Made by a program: the position numbers and the translations under genes
NCBI GenBank assembly: GCA_963701435.1
Contig: CAVPAL010000017.1
Span: 439,345-503,344 of the forward strand
Direction of reading: 5' to 3'
Source of the DNA: JAACFF01 sp963701435
Lineage (GTDB): Bacteria; Chloroflexota; Anaerolineae; Promineifilales; Promineifilaceae
DNA: 64,000 nucleotides
The notes under the pieces: generated by a model
Databases searched by the model: none
The model's input: the letters and a program-made list of their open reading frames with translations, nothing else
Told to the model about the DNA's origin: nothing
Shown here: piece by piece, positions 27,354 to 37,465 of the stretch
How the letters are laid out: every line of letters begins with the position of its first letter
Numbering within the stretch: the first letter of the stretch is position 1

Positions 27354-30300
27354 GATGGGCGGCGAACCACGACCCGAAACCCGAGTCGTAGTGGCGGTAC
27401 GCCGGGTGATCGAGGTCACGGCACGACGCGCGCGCGAGGTCAGGATCGTACGCCCACGACCCGCCGCGCAAGGGACGCCTGCTGCTGTCCACCGCCATCG
27501 TATCTGCGCTGTCCGGGTCCTCATATTTGTTGCGACACCATTCCCACACGTTGCCGCTTAAATCGTACAGGTCTAACGCAGGATTACGGCCGTTTGGATA
27601 TATACCAACGGCCGTTGTCTGGCCCAGACCACTCTCATTTGTATTGGCTTTGCTCTTGTCAAAGTCATTGCCCCAGGGATAGAAACGGCCGTCGGGATAA
27701 CGCGCCGCCGCTTCCCACTCATACTCATGGGGCAGATCTATTTCTTCGCCCAACTTGTCGCCCAGCCAGCGGCAAAAGGCGATTGCTTGATACCAGCTCA
27801 CCCTTTCGCGCGGGTGGTTCCAGAATTTGAAATCCTGCTCGCTAAGTTCGCGCAGCCGGTATACTGTGCCATAGGCTTCCTCTTCCGCAGGCATTCCCTG
27901 CCACCAGCGCGGGTCGGCAAAGTCGGCCGCCTCGACAAAACATTGGAACTGGGCATAGGTCACGGGATAACGCGCCAGTTGGTATGGGTGGTCAATGACC
28001 ACCTGCTTTTTTTCAAAGCTTCTATAAGCATCCTTATCCCCACCAAGTGTGTATCTGCCGGCGGGCACTTTCTTGCCCCAGACAATGTCGGGTATGCTGA
28101 CGCCATCCCGCACCACGGTAGCGACGCCGCGCCGCTTGTCCAGGGGCGTTCCATCCGCCAGCGTGACCAGCCCGAGCGCCCGCCCAACCGCCGCCCGCGC
28201 CTGCGGGCTGGGATCGCGCTGCAGATCGGCCAGGCGCGGCAGCCACAGGTCGCGCAGGCGCTCTTTGGTCGTTTCCGGCGTGTGGGCGCCGCTCTCCACA
28301 AAACAGCGCGCCGCCACTTCCGGGTTGGCCGCGCCCACCCAATCCAGCACCGGCGTGCAGTCATCGCTGTACAGCCCGGCCAGCAGAATCGTGGCCTCTT
28401 CCCAGTTCGTCGGCGCCCACCAATTATCCGGCAGCCAGATTTCCTCGGCTGGCAGCTTTTGTGTTTTATCACCGCCAAAGAAACGCTCGCGCATCGCCCG
28501 CGCCACAAAATACTCCTGCAGCAGCTGGTGGGCAAAGCGCACCTCATCCCCCAGCGTCAGCAGATTGGCGCTGGCCGCCTGGTAGCGCTGGTACTCGTTC
28601 AGATAGTACGCCACAGTCGCCGGCGGCAAGGCGGTCAAAGCCTCTGCGGCCTCTTCAGCGCGTGGACGCTGCTGCTGCATCGCATAGGCCAGCGCGGTCA
28701 GATTGTTTAACAGGACGATGCCCTCCAACCGCTTGACTACGCTGTTGGTCTGCTTATCCAGCTCAAAGAGGCGCTCGCGCACCAGCAGCGTTTCCACGAA
28801 GGCGTCGAACAGCTCGCCACGATTGGCCGGCAGTGAACGGCCGTAGGCGCGGTACACATCCACCAGCATGTAGAGCATGTAGGGGTTGCGCGCCAGCATC
28901 AGCAGGCTGGCGGGATGGTTGCGTTCGCGCAACCAGCGTAATCTCCAATCCACCACCATTCCAGCCCTCCGGCAGCGTTTCGGCCAGCCAGAACGTATTA
29001 AAAGGCGCGGTCAGTTTCTCACCCACCTCATTTAGCGAACCACTCGTATGCTCTGCCGGGCCTCCTCCCCCGCCAGCTTCCAGAAGAGGTCATCGCCCGC
29101 ATCACTCCCGTAGTCGCGGTCCAGATAGTTGTGGACAAATTCGTATATCCGCAGCGGGTCCAGCGGCGCCACCGTCACGCGATCCAGCGCCAGCGCGCGC
29201 TCGGCGGGGTAATCCTGCTCGCGGCAGCTCACAACGGCCATCACCTCGGGGACGCGCGCCAAAAAGCGGTCGACCTGGGCAACCTTCTTTGCCTGCTGCC
29301 CGGCCGGGATTTCGTTCAGGCCGTCCAGCAGCAGGACGCCGCGTCCGTTCGCCAGGCGCTGATCCAATCCCGCGCCCAACTCAGCCACGCTGCGGCGCAG
29401 AAAGTCGGCCAGCGGCTCGGCGGCGTCGGTCCACAGGCCCAGGCGCACCATCAGCGGCACGGGCGCGCTGCGGTCAAGCAGGGCGGTATCAATCAGATCC
29501 GCCGCCAGCTTGTAGAGCGTGGTTGTTTTGCCCGCGCCCGGCTCGCCCAGCAGCACCGCGCGGCGAATAGCTTGTAACTCCGGGACGGCGTCCTCAAAGC
29601 GGCGCACTTCCGTGGGCGTTTCCATGCCCTGACGCCAGCGCGCATGAATTAGCTCCTGGCGCGCCACCACCGACGGAACCAGCAGCTTATCCCCCCGCGT
29701 GCGCCGAAACTGGGACTCCCCGCTCAACTGCGTATACTGGGCCACATGCCGCAGCTCGGCCATTTTGAGGCGGTCCATGTAGATCAGCTCGTCCGCTCTT
29801 TGCAGCAGCGCGGGAGACAAAGAGGCCCAGGCTGTCTGGGCCACGATCGACGGCGGCGCCGGCAAATAACGCAGCAGCGCCTGGAGGCTGTTTTCGCCGG
29901 CTGCATTAAGGTCAATCTGCGGCAGCTTGGAGGGCAAAAAAGCGGGCAGGCGCCCATCCGGCAGCAGCACAGGCACAATCCGCTTGCGCTTGTCGAGCGC
30001 CGCCAGCAGCTCCACCTGCACCCAGCGGTCTTGCCAGGTTTCGGCGCCGGCCAGCAGCACAACGGCATAGGCGTTGCTTAAACCTGCGGCCGTCGCCGCC
30101 AGCCAGGCGTCGCTGCCTTTTTCCGGGTGGCGCTCTAGCTGGCAGGCGTGGCCGTAGCGCGCCAGCTCAGCCGCCAGCCGGCGCGCCCGCTCTGTTTCTT
30201 CAGCCGCGCAGCTGATAAAAAGGGTCGGTCTATGTGGCGCAGATGGGGAAGCGTCGAGCGGCTGCAGCACGGGGTCTGCCGGCGCCTGCTGCGCGGCGCA

Positions 30301-30597
30301 GTAGGCGGGAAGCGCCAGCAGCAGGCGCTCAATGTGGGCCTGTGTCCCATAGCGGCTTTGCAGCTTGACGAGCAGCGTTTCCAGCAGCAGGTAGCAGCCG
30401 CGCCTGGTGAGTACGTCTATACAGTGAAGGGCAAAGTCATGGCTGGGGAGATCGACATCAATTTCTTTGTAGAACCAGTTCCCGGTTGTCAGGAAGGCAT
30501 CGAGTACCAGACCCTTGCGGTCCTCAACAGACCACGCCTGCGGTATTATCAATTCAACAATTTGGTCAACAAAGGCGCGTTGCAGTGACGAATCCAT
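27341..30597 (-). CDS. EAD-TIR-NACHT-FGE-fold receptor, DGR target 1 (three frame breaks)
   Basis: Domains in order: a helical EAD-like N-terminus (MDSSLQRAFVDQIVELIIPQ, about 1-70); TIR (RPTLFISCAAEETERARRLA, with TWQDRWVQVELLAAL carrying the Glu); NACHT with Walker A (LLGEPGAGKTTTLYKL) and Walker B (GVLLLDGLNEIPA); a helical domain (ARNPYMLYMLVDVYRAYG ... VRFAHQLLQEYFVARAM); and an FGE/C-type-lectin-like sensor (VPAGRYTLGG ... YPVTYAQFQCFVEA ... LSGNVWEWCRNKYEDP) ending in VR1. Breaks lie near 29.04 and 28.95 kb and inside VR1 (about 27.38 kb). With VR1 restored the end would be GFRVVVRRPSHDR and stop at 27341; as read, a frameshifted tail runs to 27277. The predicted role is a ligand-triggered NADase receptor. 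Confidence 0.82.
27354..27472 (-). repeat. DGR variable repeat VR1 (one base shorter than TR)
   Basis: 119 bp. It differs from the TR at about 24 positions, 21 of them TR adenines, plus one missing base in the last variable Asn codon (AAC becomes TC). Coding reads WAYDPDLARASCRDLDHP and then AYRHYDSGF. The GAT-CCT-GAC-CTC codons after the first Trp are identical in VR1 and VR2, including two non-adenine changes. Confidence 0.92.
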
Positions 30598-30788
30598 AGC
30601 ACGGCTCTCTCGCTTCGGCATGAACGGAAAAATGTCTCAAGTAGATTTTAGCCGCACACCGCACAGATGCAAAATGAGCCAGGCGTCACAAGGCCAATCA
30701 AGCCTCCTCCAGATAGTCAAGATGGGTCATTACGTATGCCAATGTTTTTACTTCAAAATAACTTTCCTTCTCACCCAACTGCATTTTT

Positions 30789-33677
30789 CTAAAATGATGC
30801 CAGCAATTCCGTTGGGGTAATTTTGTCGAAAACCTTGATATATGTCGTTTTTAAACTGGCATTGTAATAATAAGCACTGTTCGAACTGTTAGCCAGAGCT
30901 TCTGCAGAAGAACTATCATTCCCCGCGTTAATTAACGGCAAATCGCTTCCATTCATCTTGACAAACGCTGGCGGATTGGTTCCCAATAAGCTCACGTAAT
31001 AAAAATCAGCCTGAGGCTTATAATTATCAACCAGTCGCTCAATCACAATTTTCTGTCCTGAAATGTCCGGCTGCCCCGTGTGGCTTACTTTGGTCAGGCG
31101 ATATTCATTCTGTTTCTCAGCGGCCGTGCTAACCATATCATCTTGATAACAAATGTAAGTGCTGTCCGCGCCTGGATAAATACTATATGTGATAGGATTG
31201 ACTTTGCCTTCTGCTTCCAACTGACCAACATATTGCTCTAGCTCGCGCACCGGAATAATAGCGCCCTCACGTACATACATCGGCACAATGTCAAGGGGAG
31301 CATACCAATTTTGTACTGTTCCACCGGGTGTTGGTGCGCCAAGTGGTGCTTTATTGTCAGTATAGGCATACCATTCATAACCGGCCGGCAAATAAACCTC
31401 GCGTTGAGTTGCACCGGGCGTAATGACAGGTGCAACCAGTAAATCACGCCCCACAAAAAACTGATCATCTAAATGATTGTAAACATCCATATCCGTTGGA
31501 TCGTTAACAAATAAAGCGCGGGCAACGGGCAGGCCAGATTGTGTATTTTCATACACCATATCGTAAAATAACTGAAGCAGTTTGTAGCGGATTTCGATGT
31601 ACTTACGGCACGCAGCTTGTGTAAAAGCATCATACCGGTACGGTTCCTGGTATGCCTTGGTGTACCCATCATAATGATTGCGAAACCAGGGTAAAAAGGC
31701 CCCCATCGTAATCCAACGCGCCAGCATTTCCGCTCCTGGTTGACCACCTTCAACCACCCCTGGGCTTTTAACCGTGCCGGAATATTGTCCAGGCGCAAAG
31801 CCGCCAATGTCACAACCAGACATCGGCAAGCCACTTAGCCCAAAATTAAGCACTTCGGGAATATTGATTTGCAAAAAGTCCCACGTTGAGGCGGAATCAC
31901 CGGTCCAAATAGCAGCGTAACGGTGAACACCCGCAAACCCACCCCGGCCAATGATAAAATTGCGTTTGTCTTTGTTGTAATGATCGTCAGGCAACCCTTC
32001 TCGAATCTTCGTCAGACCTTCATAAGTTGATTTAATCAAGTTAAGGGCGAATACATTATGGATTTCCGCATTGGCTTTGTACTGGTCATCAAAATCATAC
32101 ATCATGATGTCCAATGGCAATGTCTTGTACTCAGCCTCTGCACTCGCACTTTTAACCACAGCCGGGCAGGTCATATCCTGCCAAATCATGTCTAAACCCT
32201 GGGTTAATAAATACGTGTACTGTTCACCCCACCACTCTTGTACTTTAGGATCACCTATGTTTGGATAATAGCCATATGTTCCCAAAGCCTGTTGGCAATT
32301 GGGGTGAAAAGGCGCACCGGGATACTGATATGGATTAAAGCCTGTATTGCAGCCATAGTTTTCATTCGCCACATAGAACTCGGAGTCAGGCGGGTTATAG
32401 TTGCGGGTGTTATAAATAAATGCGCCTGTGCCATCACTTGTCTTGAGCGCCTTTCCGGTGTCGAGCGTCTCATATTTTGTTTTGTTGCCGTTTTCATCAA
32501 GCGGCTGAATGGTAATAATGCCGGTAATATTGGTGCTGCATTTGAACCCCTGCTTGTGCAATCTGGCAAACATTTCGTTAACTTTCGGAAACTTTATCTC
32601 GCTGTTGGTAAAAGTGCGGTAATTATTCTGAAAGTCAACATCGATATGCAGCCCGTCAATAGGAATTTGCGCCGCTCGATAGCTATCGGCCGCCTCTTGT
32701 AACCGGTTTTGGTCATAGTAGCCATAACAGCCTTGATGATAACCAAGCGCGTACATGGGGGGCATCGCTGATGGTCCAGTCAATGTTTTATATTGGCTGA
32801 TAACATCGGGTACATCATCACCCGCCATAAAATAATAATCCATCTCATTGTACAAACCACCGAAATAATATTTCCCATACATTTCCGAATAGTCACTGGC
32901 GCCAAGATTGAAATAAGTCTGTCCAGGATTATCCAGAAACAGCGCATAGCTGTATGCTGTCCCATTTGCAGGTTTGGGATTCGTAGCAATCATCACCGGC
33001 ATTGAATTATAAAGTGGTTCGGATGAATTGAGTGGCCCCGGATCGTTATTGGGGGGAATTACCGGCATTACGATGCCATCATCTAAATTGCCCGACTCGT
33101 TATTTGACCCCGCATATTTATAGTTATCATAGTTAAAAAAGGTCAGGGTGTGGTTATTCATGATGGTATTTTTCCCGGCCTTCTCCCCAAAGCCAAAATA
33201 AAATTCATTGGCAGGATTCTTTTTGAAATTAGCAGTCACTGATTGGCCGGGAATGTATACCAAATTGTATTGATACGTATCTTCATTGATGAGTTGGCCG
33301 TTACGATAAACGGCGATGCCATACGGTTGCAGCCCAATTTTCAGCTGAATGTAACCCAGATCGATCTCAAGGATCTGATCGGTTTTGTTGATGCTTTTAG
33401 GCTTATAATTGCTGCCGCCCAGGGTACGGTTTACAACCGCATATGAGTTTTCTGAGCTGTAATCAGTAGTGGGGTCAGGATTAAAACGCACGCGAAAAGC
33501 ACGTGGCGACATCAAGTAAAGTTTAACCTTAACATCATTGTTGGTCGCAGGGAGCAACCATTCTGTCTGATTTTTGTTTAGGGATTCAATCTGATTTGGG
33601 TCGATATTACCAACTGGGGTCCATTGCCCCAAATTTGGGGTGAACTCAGCAACGGTTGCGTAATTAAATTTTGACAT
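30789..33677 (-). CDS. glycoside hydrolase family 31 protein, alpha-1,4-glucan-lyase-like
   Basis: 962 aa, start with AGGAAG upstream. The GH31 architecture is visible: N-terminal beta-sandwich, a (beta/alpha)8 barrel with LGYHQGCYGYYDQNRLQEAA and IPIDGLHIDVDFQ, the nucleophile strand GLDMIWQDMTCPAV, the acid/base strand AIWTGDSASTWDFL, and GCDIGGFAPGQ. Ordinary alpha-glucosidases have W.DMNE at the nucleophile; QDMT instead resembles algal and fungal alpha-1,4-glucan lyases, which release 1,5-anhydrofructose. There is no signal peptide. Base composition is lower in G+C than neighbours, and the ACGGCCGT motif is absent, so transfer is possible. Confidence 0.85.
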   Translation of the reverse strand: MSKFNYATVAEFTPNLGQWTPVGNIDPNQIESLNKNQTEWLLPATNNDVKVKLYLMSPRAFRVRFNPDPTTDYSSENSYAVVNRTLGGSNYKPKSINKTDQILEIDLGYIQLKIGLQPYGIAVYRNGQLINEDTYQYNLVYIPGQSVTANFKKNPANEFYFGFGEKAGKNTIMNNHTLTFFNYDNYKYAGSNNESGNLDDGIVMPVIPPNNDPGPLNSSEPLYNSMPVMIATNPKPANGTAYSYALFLDNPGQTYFNLGASDYSEMYGKYYFGGLYNEMDYYFMAGDDVPDVISQYKTLTGPSAMPPMYALGYHQGCYGYYDQNRLQEAADSYRAAQIPIDGLHIDVDFQNNYRTFTNSEIKFPKVNEMFARLHKQGFKCSTNITGIITIQPLDENGNKTKYETLDTGKALKTSDGTGAFIYNTRNYNPPDSEFYVANENYGCNTGFNPYQYPGAPFHPNCQQALGTYGYYPNIGDPKVQEWWGEQYTYLLTQGLDMIWQDMTCPAVVKSASAEAEYKTLPLDIMMYDFDDQYKANAEIHNVFALNLIKSTYEGLTKIREGLPDDHYNKDKRNFIIGRGGFAGVHRYAAIWTGDSASTWDFLQINIPEVLNFGLSGLPMSGCDIGGFAPGQYSGTVKSPGVVEGGQPGAEMLARWITMGAFLPWFRNHYDGYTKAYQEPYRYDAFTQAACRKYIEIRYKLLQLFYDMVYENTQSGLPVARALFVNDPTDMDVYNHLDDQFFVGRDLLVAPVITPGATQREVYLPAGYEWYAYTDNKAPLGAPTPGGTVQNWYAPLDIVPMYVREGAIIPVRELEQYVGQLEAEGKVNPITYSIYPGADSTYICYQDDMVSTAAEKQNEYRLTKVSHTGQPDISGQKIVIERLVDNYKPQADFYYVSLLGTNPPAFVKMNGSDLPLINAGNDSSSAEALANSSNSAYYYNASLKTTYIKVFDKITPTELLASF

Positions 33678-33716
33678 ATTGCACTTCCTTTTTTGGGTTT
33701 CTGGTGGGAATATTTG

Positions 33717-35432
33717 TTATTCGTTCACACACGGTTCATTTTGACGGGCTTTCATTTGCAAAAGCCAACTGAAATGGGCGTTTCCAGTCTGACCGAAGTT
33801 GCTGTTTTCACCATAAAATGGGATTTTACAGCCGTTGCTGTCTCGCATGAGTTCACCAGATGCATTTACTTTAAAGCCAATTACAGCACCGGCCGAATAA
33901 TGACACCCGACACAGCTTTCGGTGTAAAAAACTGTTCCATTTGGATCTTGGACGGCATTGCCGGAAGTGGCAGGTAAACGATCATCACGTTCGGGACCAC
34001 CAGGAACCTGATTCCCTTGTTGAAAGAAACTCTCCATGGTCATGTTCGTTAAAAGCACCGGCACCATTTTCCCAGGGGTTTTATAAACAAGACTTTCCGG
34101 GCTGGATGTTTCACCACTGGGATGTGCACCGGGATAATGGATCACGCCGCCAGGGAAGGCAGGCAAGGCAGGGTTAATCGGCCACTGCGTACCAATCAAC
34201 TCGTAATATTGGAAGACAGAGCCAAGCTCAGCCAACTGCGCCTGAACTTCTTCATTGAGTGCCTGAGTGTCTTTTGGAATAGGGACAACACGTAACAACT
34301 GCGTAGGGTCTGTTGTTTTTGCGGGATCCCATCCTGTGAAGCCGGTGGTAACGGCGCCAGTTGCATCAAGAACAGGACCCGGGGCTGCATTTTTAGGGGG
34401 CAAGGTGTTAACTGCTTTGACCGGTGTATCTGGATTATTGAAGTTTGGCCGAATTCGAACCGGATTGCCATTGATATCCGTTCCGGTATTTAGGGAATTA
34501 GTTTGAATGTTATCGACATGTTCAAATGTCGCCCATATCCATTCCGGCGCTGATTGTGTGCGAACTGCATAATGCATACCAACCAGACCCACCAGGAATT
34601 CTTCTTGTTTCGGTGGAAGTAGATTGCCATCAGCATCGTACTGCGGGAGATTTATTTCAGCGTTGATAGTGAAGAAACGGTCAGCTACATCACCGTCACC
34701 TAAAATTTTCCAGGCGAATTTTAGTTCAATACTTCCTGGCAGTTCATCTGTGTTCGCAGGGAAATCAATCATGTTGTTTGCGGTGAACAGGGCCTGACCT
34801 TCCTGATTGTAGAGTTCGTTTTTGAGGATGTAATTAAACTCTGATTCGTTCATCAATACTTCATAAAAGACCCAGTTACCATTTTGATCGACGAGTGGCC
34901 CGGTAAAGGCTTGCAGACTTTCATCAAGCAGTTGACCGGTTGGATGATTGACGTTCAAGATTTTGCTGGTTTGTACAAGGGATCGTTGACCTGGAGTTGG
35001 CGGGAGTTCATCCCATGACTGGGGCGCGCCGCCATCTTCAAGGAAAATCGTGCTGGTTTCACGGTAATATTCCCAAACGCGGGGACTTGTATTATCCGCA
35101 ATTGTTTTTGAGGCGTCTGGCTGCCCATCTGCGGCGGCCGGCCAGTTTAAAGCGATAAAAGACTGCCAGGCGAATTGGTCAAATATTCGCTGGGCTTCTG
35201 GTAATTGTTTATCAAAATCTAGCGTTGACAACGCTTCCAAATCCACATCCAAGGGCAAGGTTGGGGTTATAGGATTGCTAAGCTCTGTAACTTGAATTGG
35301 AGGTTGAAGTGTTTGGACAACGGGCGCTTCACTTGACGCCTGACAGGCGGCGAAGAATAGGGTGGTTACAATAAGTAACAAACATGACAAGACAATACTT
35401 GTACGTGACCAGACAACCGTAGGCAAATGCAT
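33717..35432 (-). CDS. large lipoprotein with a C-terminal haem c site
   Basis: 571 aa. An N-terminal signal with lipobox (LFFAACQAS) gives an outer-face lipoprotein. A single CxxCH motif (ESCVGCHYSAG) lies near residue 510. The middle contains WQSFIALNWPAAADGQPD and a repeated 'TFEHVDN' style region found in uncharacterised cytochrome-like proteins. It is probably a secreted electron carrier or haem-bearing oxidoreductase subunit. It is co-directional with the GH31 gene 39 bp downstream. Confidence 0.68.
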   Translation of the reverse strand: MHLPTVVWSRTSIVLSCLLLIVTTLFFAACQASSEAPVVQTLQPPIQVTELSNPITPTLPLDVDLEALSTLDFDKQLPEAQRIFDQFAWQSFIALNWPAAADGQPDASKTIADNTSPRVWEYYRETSTIFLEDGGAPQSWDELPPTPGQRSLVQTSKILNVNHPTGQLLDESLQAFTGPLVDQNGNWVFYEVLMNESEFNYILKNELYNQEGQALFTANNMIDFPANTDELPGSIELKFAWKILGDGDVADRFFTINAEINLPQYDADGNLLPPKQEEFLVGLVGMHYAVRTQSAPEWIWATFEHVDNIQTNSLNTGTDINGNPVRIRPNFNNPDTPVKAVNTLPPKNAAPGPVLDATGAVTTGFTGWDPAKTTDPTQLLRVVPIPKDTQALNEEVQAQLAELGSVFQYYELIGTQWPINPALPAFPGGVIHYPGAHPSGETSSPESLVYKTPGKMVPVLLTNMTMESFFQQGNQVPGGPERDDRLPATSGNAVQDPNGTVFYTESCVGCHYSAGAVIGFKVNASGELMRDSNGCKIPFYGENSNFGQTGNAHFSWLLQMKARQNEPCVNE

Positions 35433-35934
35433 TTGTTATCTCCTTTGTTGAAATTAGTTTTGCTAACGAGGAGTTGTTGGCAAAATTGATATGGTGAATA
35501 CTGTTTTTTGGTGGTTAGCCAGTTGTTCAACAACAATATAAAAGGTGCACTTAAATCATTAAGTTTCCTGTTTTAGGGAAGGATCACATCTAAATTCGGA
35601 TTAACCTAACAAGTCACTCACCTGAGTGATTATGTAGAACCAGAGTGGGTGGATGTGTCTGACATTTGATTTTGGATGCACTGACTATGATTATAAGTTA
35701 TAGTTCTCCCCCTTCAAGCGTAATATAATATAACATAATACCAATTTTTTGGTACAAAGTGACCAATTGATTTCTGCGTTTCAGACAATAATCTAAGCGA
35801 CAAAGTTGATGGCCTTTTTCAAAATTCACTGACAACTTGTTCGTGCACCCTTTTCTCTGTCCTTGCTTGACATTTTCATTTTTTTGTGTAACATATGTTA
35901 CTATTAACATAGGTTTATAAAGGATTATTACCGT
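35433..35934. other. 502-bp divergent intergenic region
   Basis: AT-rich, no ORF that I can support. It holds the promoters of the divergent lipoprotein and PadR genes and the PadR operator. Confidence 0.6.
35867..35910 (+). promoter_or_regulatory. padR promoter with PadR-type operator
   Basis: TTGACA (35867-35872), 16 bp, TAACAT, overlapped by ATGT-N8-ACAT (35895-35910), the classic PadR box. The operator covers the -10 and start site, so the regulator probably represses itself and the following hydrolase. Confidence 0.72.
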
Positions 35935-36477
35935 ATGTCGATTAAATTCGCGATTTTAGGTTTTTTAAGCTGGAAACCAATGACCGGCTATGACATCAAA
36001 AAGATTTTTGCCGATTCGGAAATACTTTACTGGTCGGGTAACAACAACCAGATTTACCGCACGCTGGTCAAACTGCATGAAGAAGATTTGGTCACGCGTG
36101 AAATTGAGTACCAGGAAGATTTACCGCCCCGCAAAGTGTATACCATCACCGCTGCGGGACAGAACCAACTGCGAGAATGGATACTGTCAACGCCGGAACT
36201 GCCGCAGTTAAAGAATCCCTTCCTGATCCAGCTTGCCTGGAGCGATCAACTCGACGATGAAGCATTAGAAACGCTGCTGGATGTTTACGAAAAAGAAGTT
36301 TATGTAAAGTTTTTGATGCTTAAAGAACAGAGCAATCGCGAACAAAACCTGCCTGCCCGCACGCAGCGGGAAATATTGTTATGGGAAAGCATCAACGCCA
36401 ACTTGTTATCATTTTACGAACATGAATTGAATTGGGTGCGTGGCTTGCGCCAGGCACTAAGTGACCTAAAAGAATAG
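35935..36477 (+). CDS. PadR-family transcriptional regulator
   Basis: 180 aa. N-terminal winged helix (FAILGFLSWKPMTGYDIKKI, then IYRTLVKLHEEDLVTRE and RKVYTITAAGQNQLREWI), followed by a Vir-like helical dimerisation domain. ATG 35935 with AAGGA upstream. The alpha/beta hydrolase gene starts 15 bp downstream, so they form an operon, with the ATGT-N8-ACAT site for feedback. Confidence 0.9.
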   Translation: MSIKFAILGFLSWKPMTGYDIKKIFADSEILYWSGNNNQIYRTLVKLHEEDLVTREIEYQEDLPPRKVYTITAAGQNQLREWILSTPELPQLKNPFLIQLAWSDQLDDEALETLLDVYEKEVYVKFLMLKEQSNREQNLPARTQREILLWESINANLLSFYEHELNWVRGLRQALSDLKE

Positions 36478-36492
36478 GCAAAAGGTAAAACA

Positions 36493-37353
36493 ATGAAGCG
36501 TGAAACACATTTTAAAAGCCCTGCGGGGGAAAAAACAGTCATGGCGCTGTACGATGATTTATTGCGGCGCTGGCCGGTTTCATATAACACGCACACTGTG
36601 CAAACCGGAATCGGCGCAACATTTGTAATTGCATGCGGCGATTTGGCGACACGGCCGTTACTCTTACTGCACGGCGCCGGAAGCAATGCGACCATGTGGA
36701 TTGGAGATATTGCCGCTTACAGCGCCCAATACCGTGTGTATGCGGTCGACTTGCCGGGTGAACCGGGCAAATCCACGCCCGTGCGCCCCGCCTATAACGG
36801 CCCGGCGTATGCAGAATGGCTGCGGGATGTGCTGGATGAACTGCAAATCGATTCAACCGCCATCGTTGGGATTTCGCAAGGCGGCTGGGCGGCCTTAAAA
36901 TTCGCGACGACTTATCCGCAGCGCGTTAATCAGTTGGCAACAATTGCGCCCGCCGGCGTCGTACCCAACCGCAAATCCTTTTTGCCGCGCGCCCTATTGC
37001 TGATGCTGCTGGGAAATTGGGGGCTGGAACGGTTGACGCGCCTGTTATACGGCGATGAGCCTGTGCCGGAGGGCGTCTCAGAGGTAATGGCGGTTTTGAT
37101 GGGAAATTTTAATGCGCGTAGAGACGCCGCGCCGCTTTTTAGCGATGATGAACTCAAGCAGTTGACCATGCCGGTATTTCTTGCCGGCGGGAGTAAAGAT
37201 ATTATTTTTGACAATACCGCCAGCGCCGCGCGCATGCAAAAGCTGCTGCCACATTTCACAGCGAACATCGTACCCGGCGCCGGCCACACCCTGCTGCCCA
37301 CAGACTCGATTCTGGCCTGGATGCAAGACGAGCGAAAAATGGCGCCGGTATAA
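36493..37353 (+). CDS. alpha/beta hydrolase
   Basis: 286 aa. The fold is clear: oxyanion HGAGSNATMWIGDI, nucleophile elbow GISQGGWAAL (Ser near residue 128), acid in AGGSKDIIFD, and catalytic His in GAGHTLLP. No signal peptide. The lid region (residues about 165-215) is helical. The substrate is unknown; PadR control hints at an aromatic or phenolic ester or an antimicrobial compound. Confidence 0.85.
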   Translation: MKRETHFKSPAGEKTVMALYDDLLRRWPVSYNTHTVQTGIGATFVIACGDLATRPLLLLHGAGSNATMWIGDIAAYSAQYRVYAVDLPGEPGKSTPVRPAYNGPAYAEWLRDVLDELQIDSTAIVGISQGGWAALKFATTYPQRVNQLATIAPAGVVPNRKSFLPRALLLMLLGNWGLERLTRLLYGDEPVPEGVSEVMAVLMGNFNARRDAAPLFSDDELKQLTMPVFLAGGSKDIIFDNTASAARMQKLLPHFTANIVPGAGHTLLPTDSILAWMQDERKMAPV

Positions 37354-37465
37354 TTTGAAGGGCGTCCTTGTGGGCAAAACCTTATTTAAAAACGGATTAT
37401 GTAAACTTGAGATTAAAAATCTGACAGGTCTCTCGGGTATTTGAATAGAATAGTTACAACCAAAA

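Noticed and set aside
27036..27524. 162-residue minus-strand ORF across TR and VR1
   Set aside because: It runs in the wrong frame through both repeats and is a compositional shadow; neither the TR nor the receptor is read in this frame.
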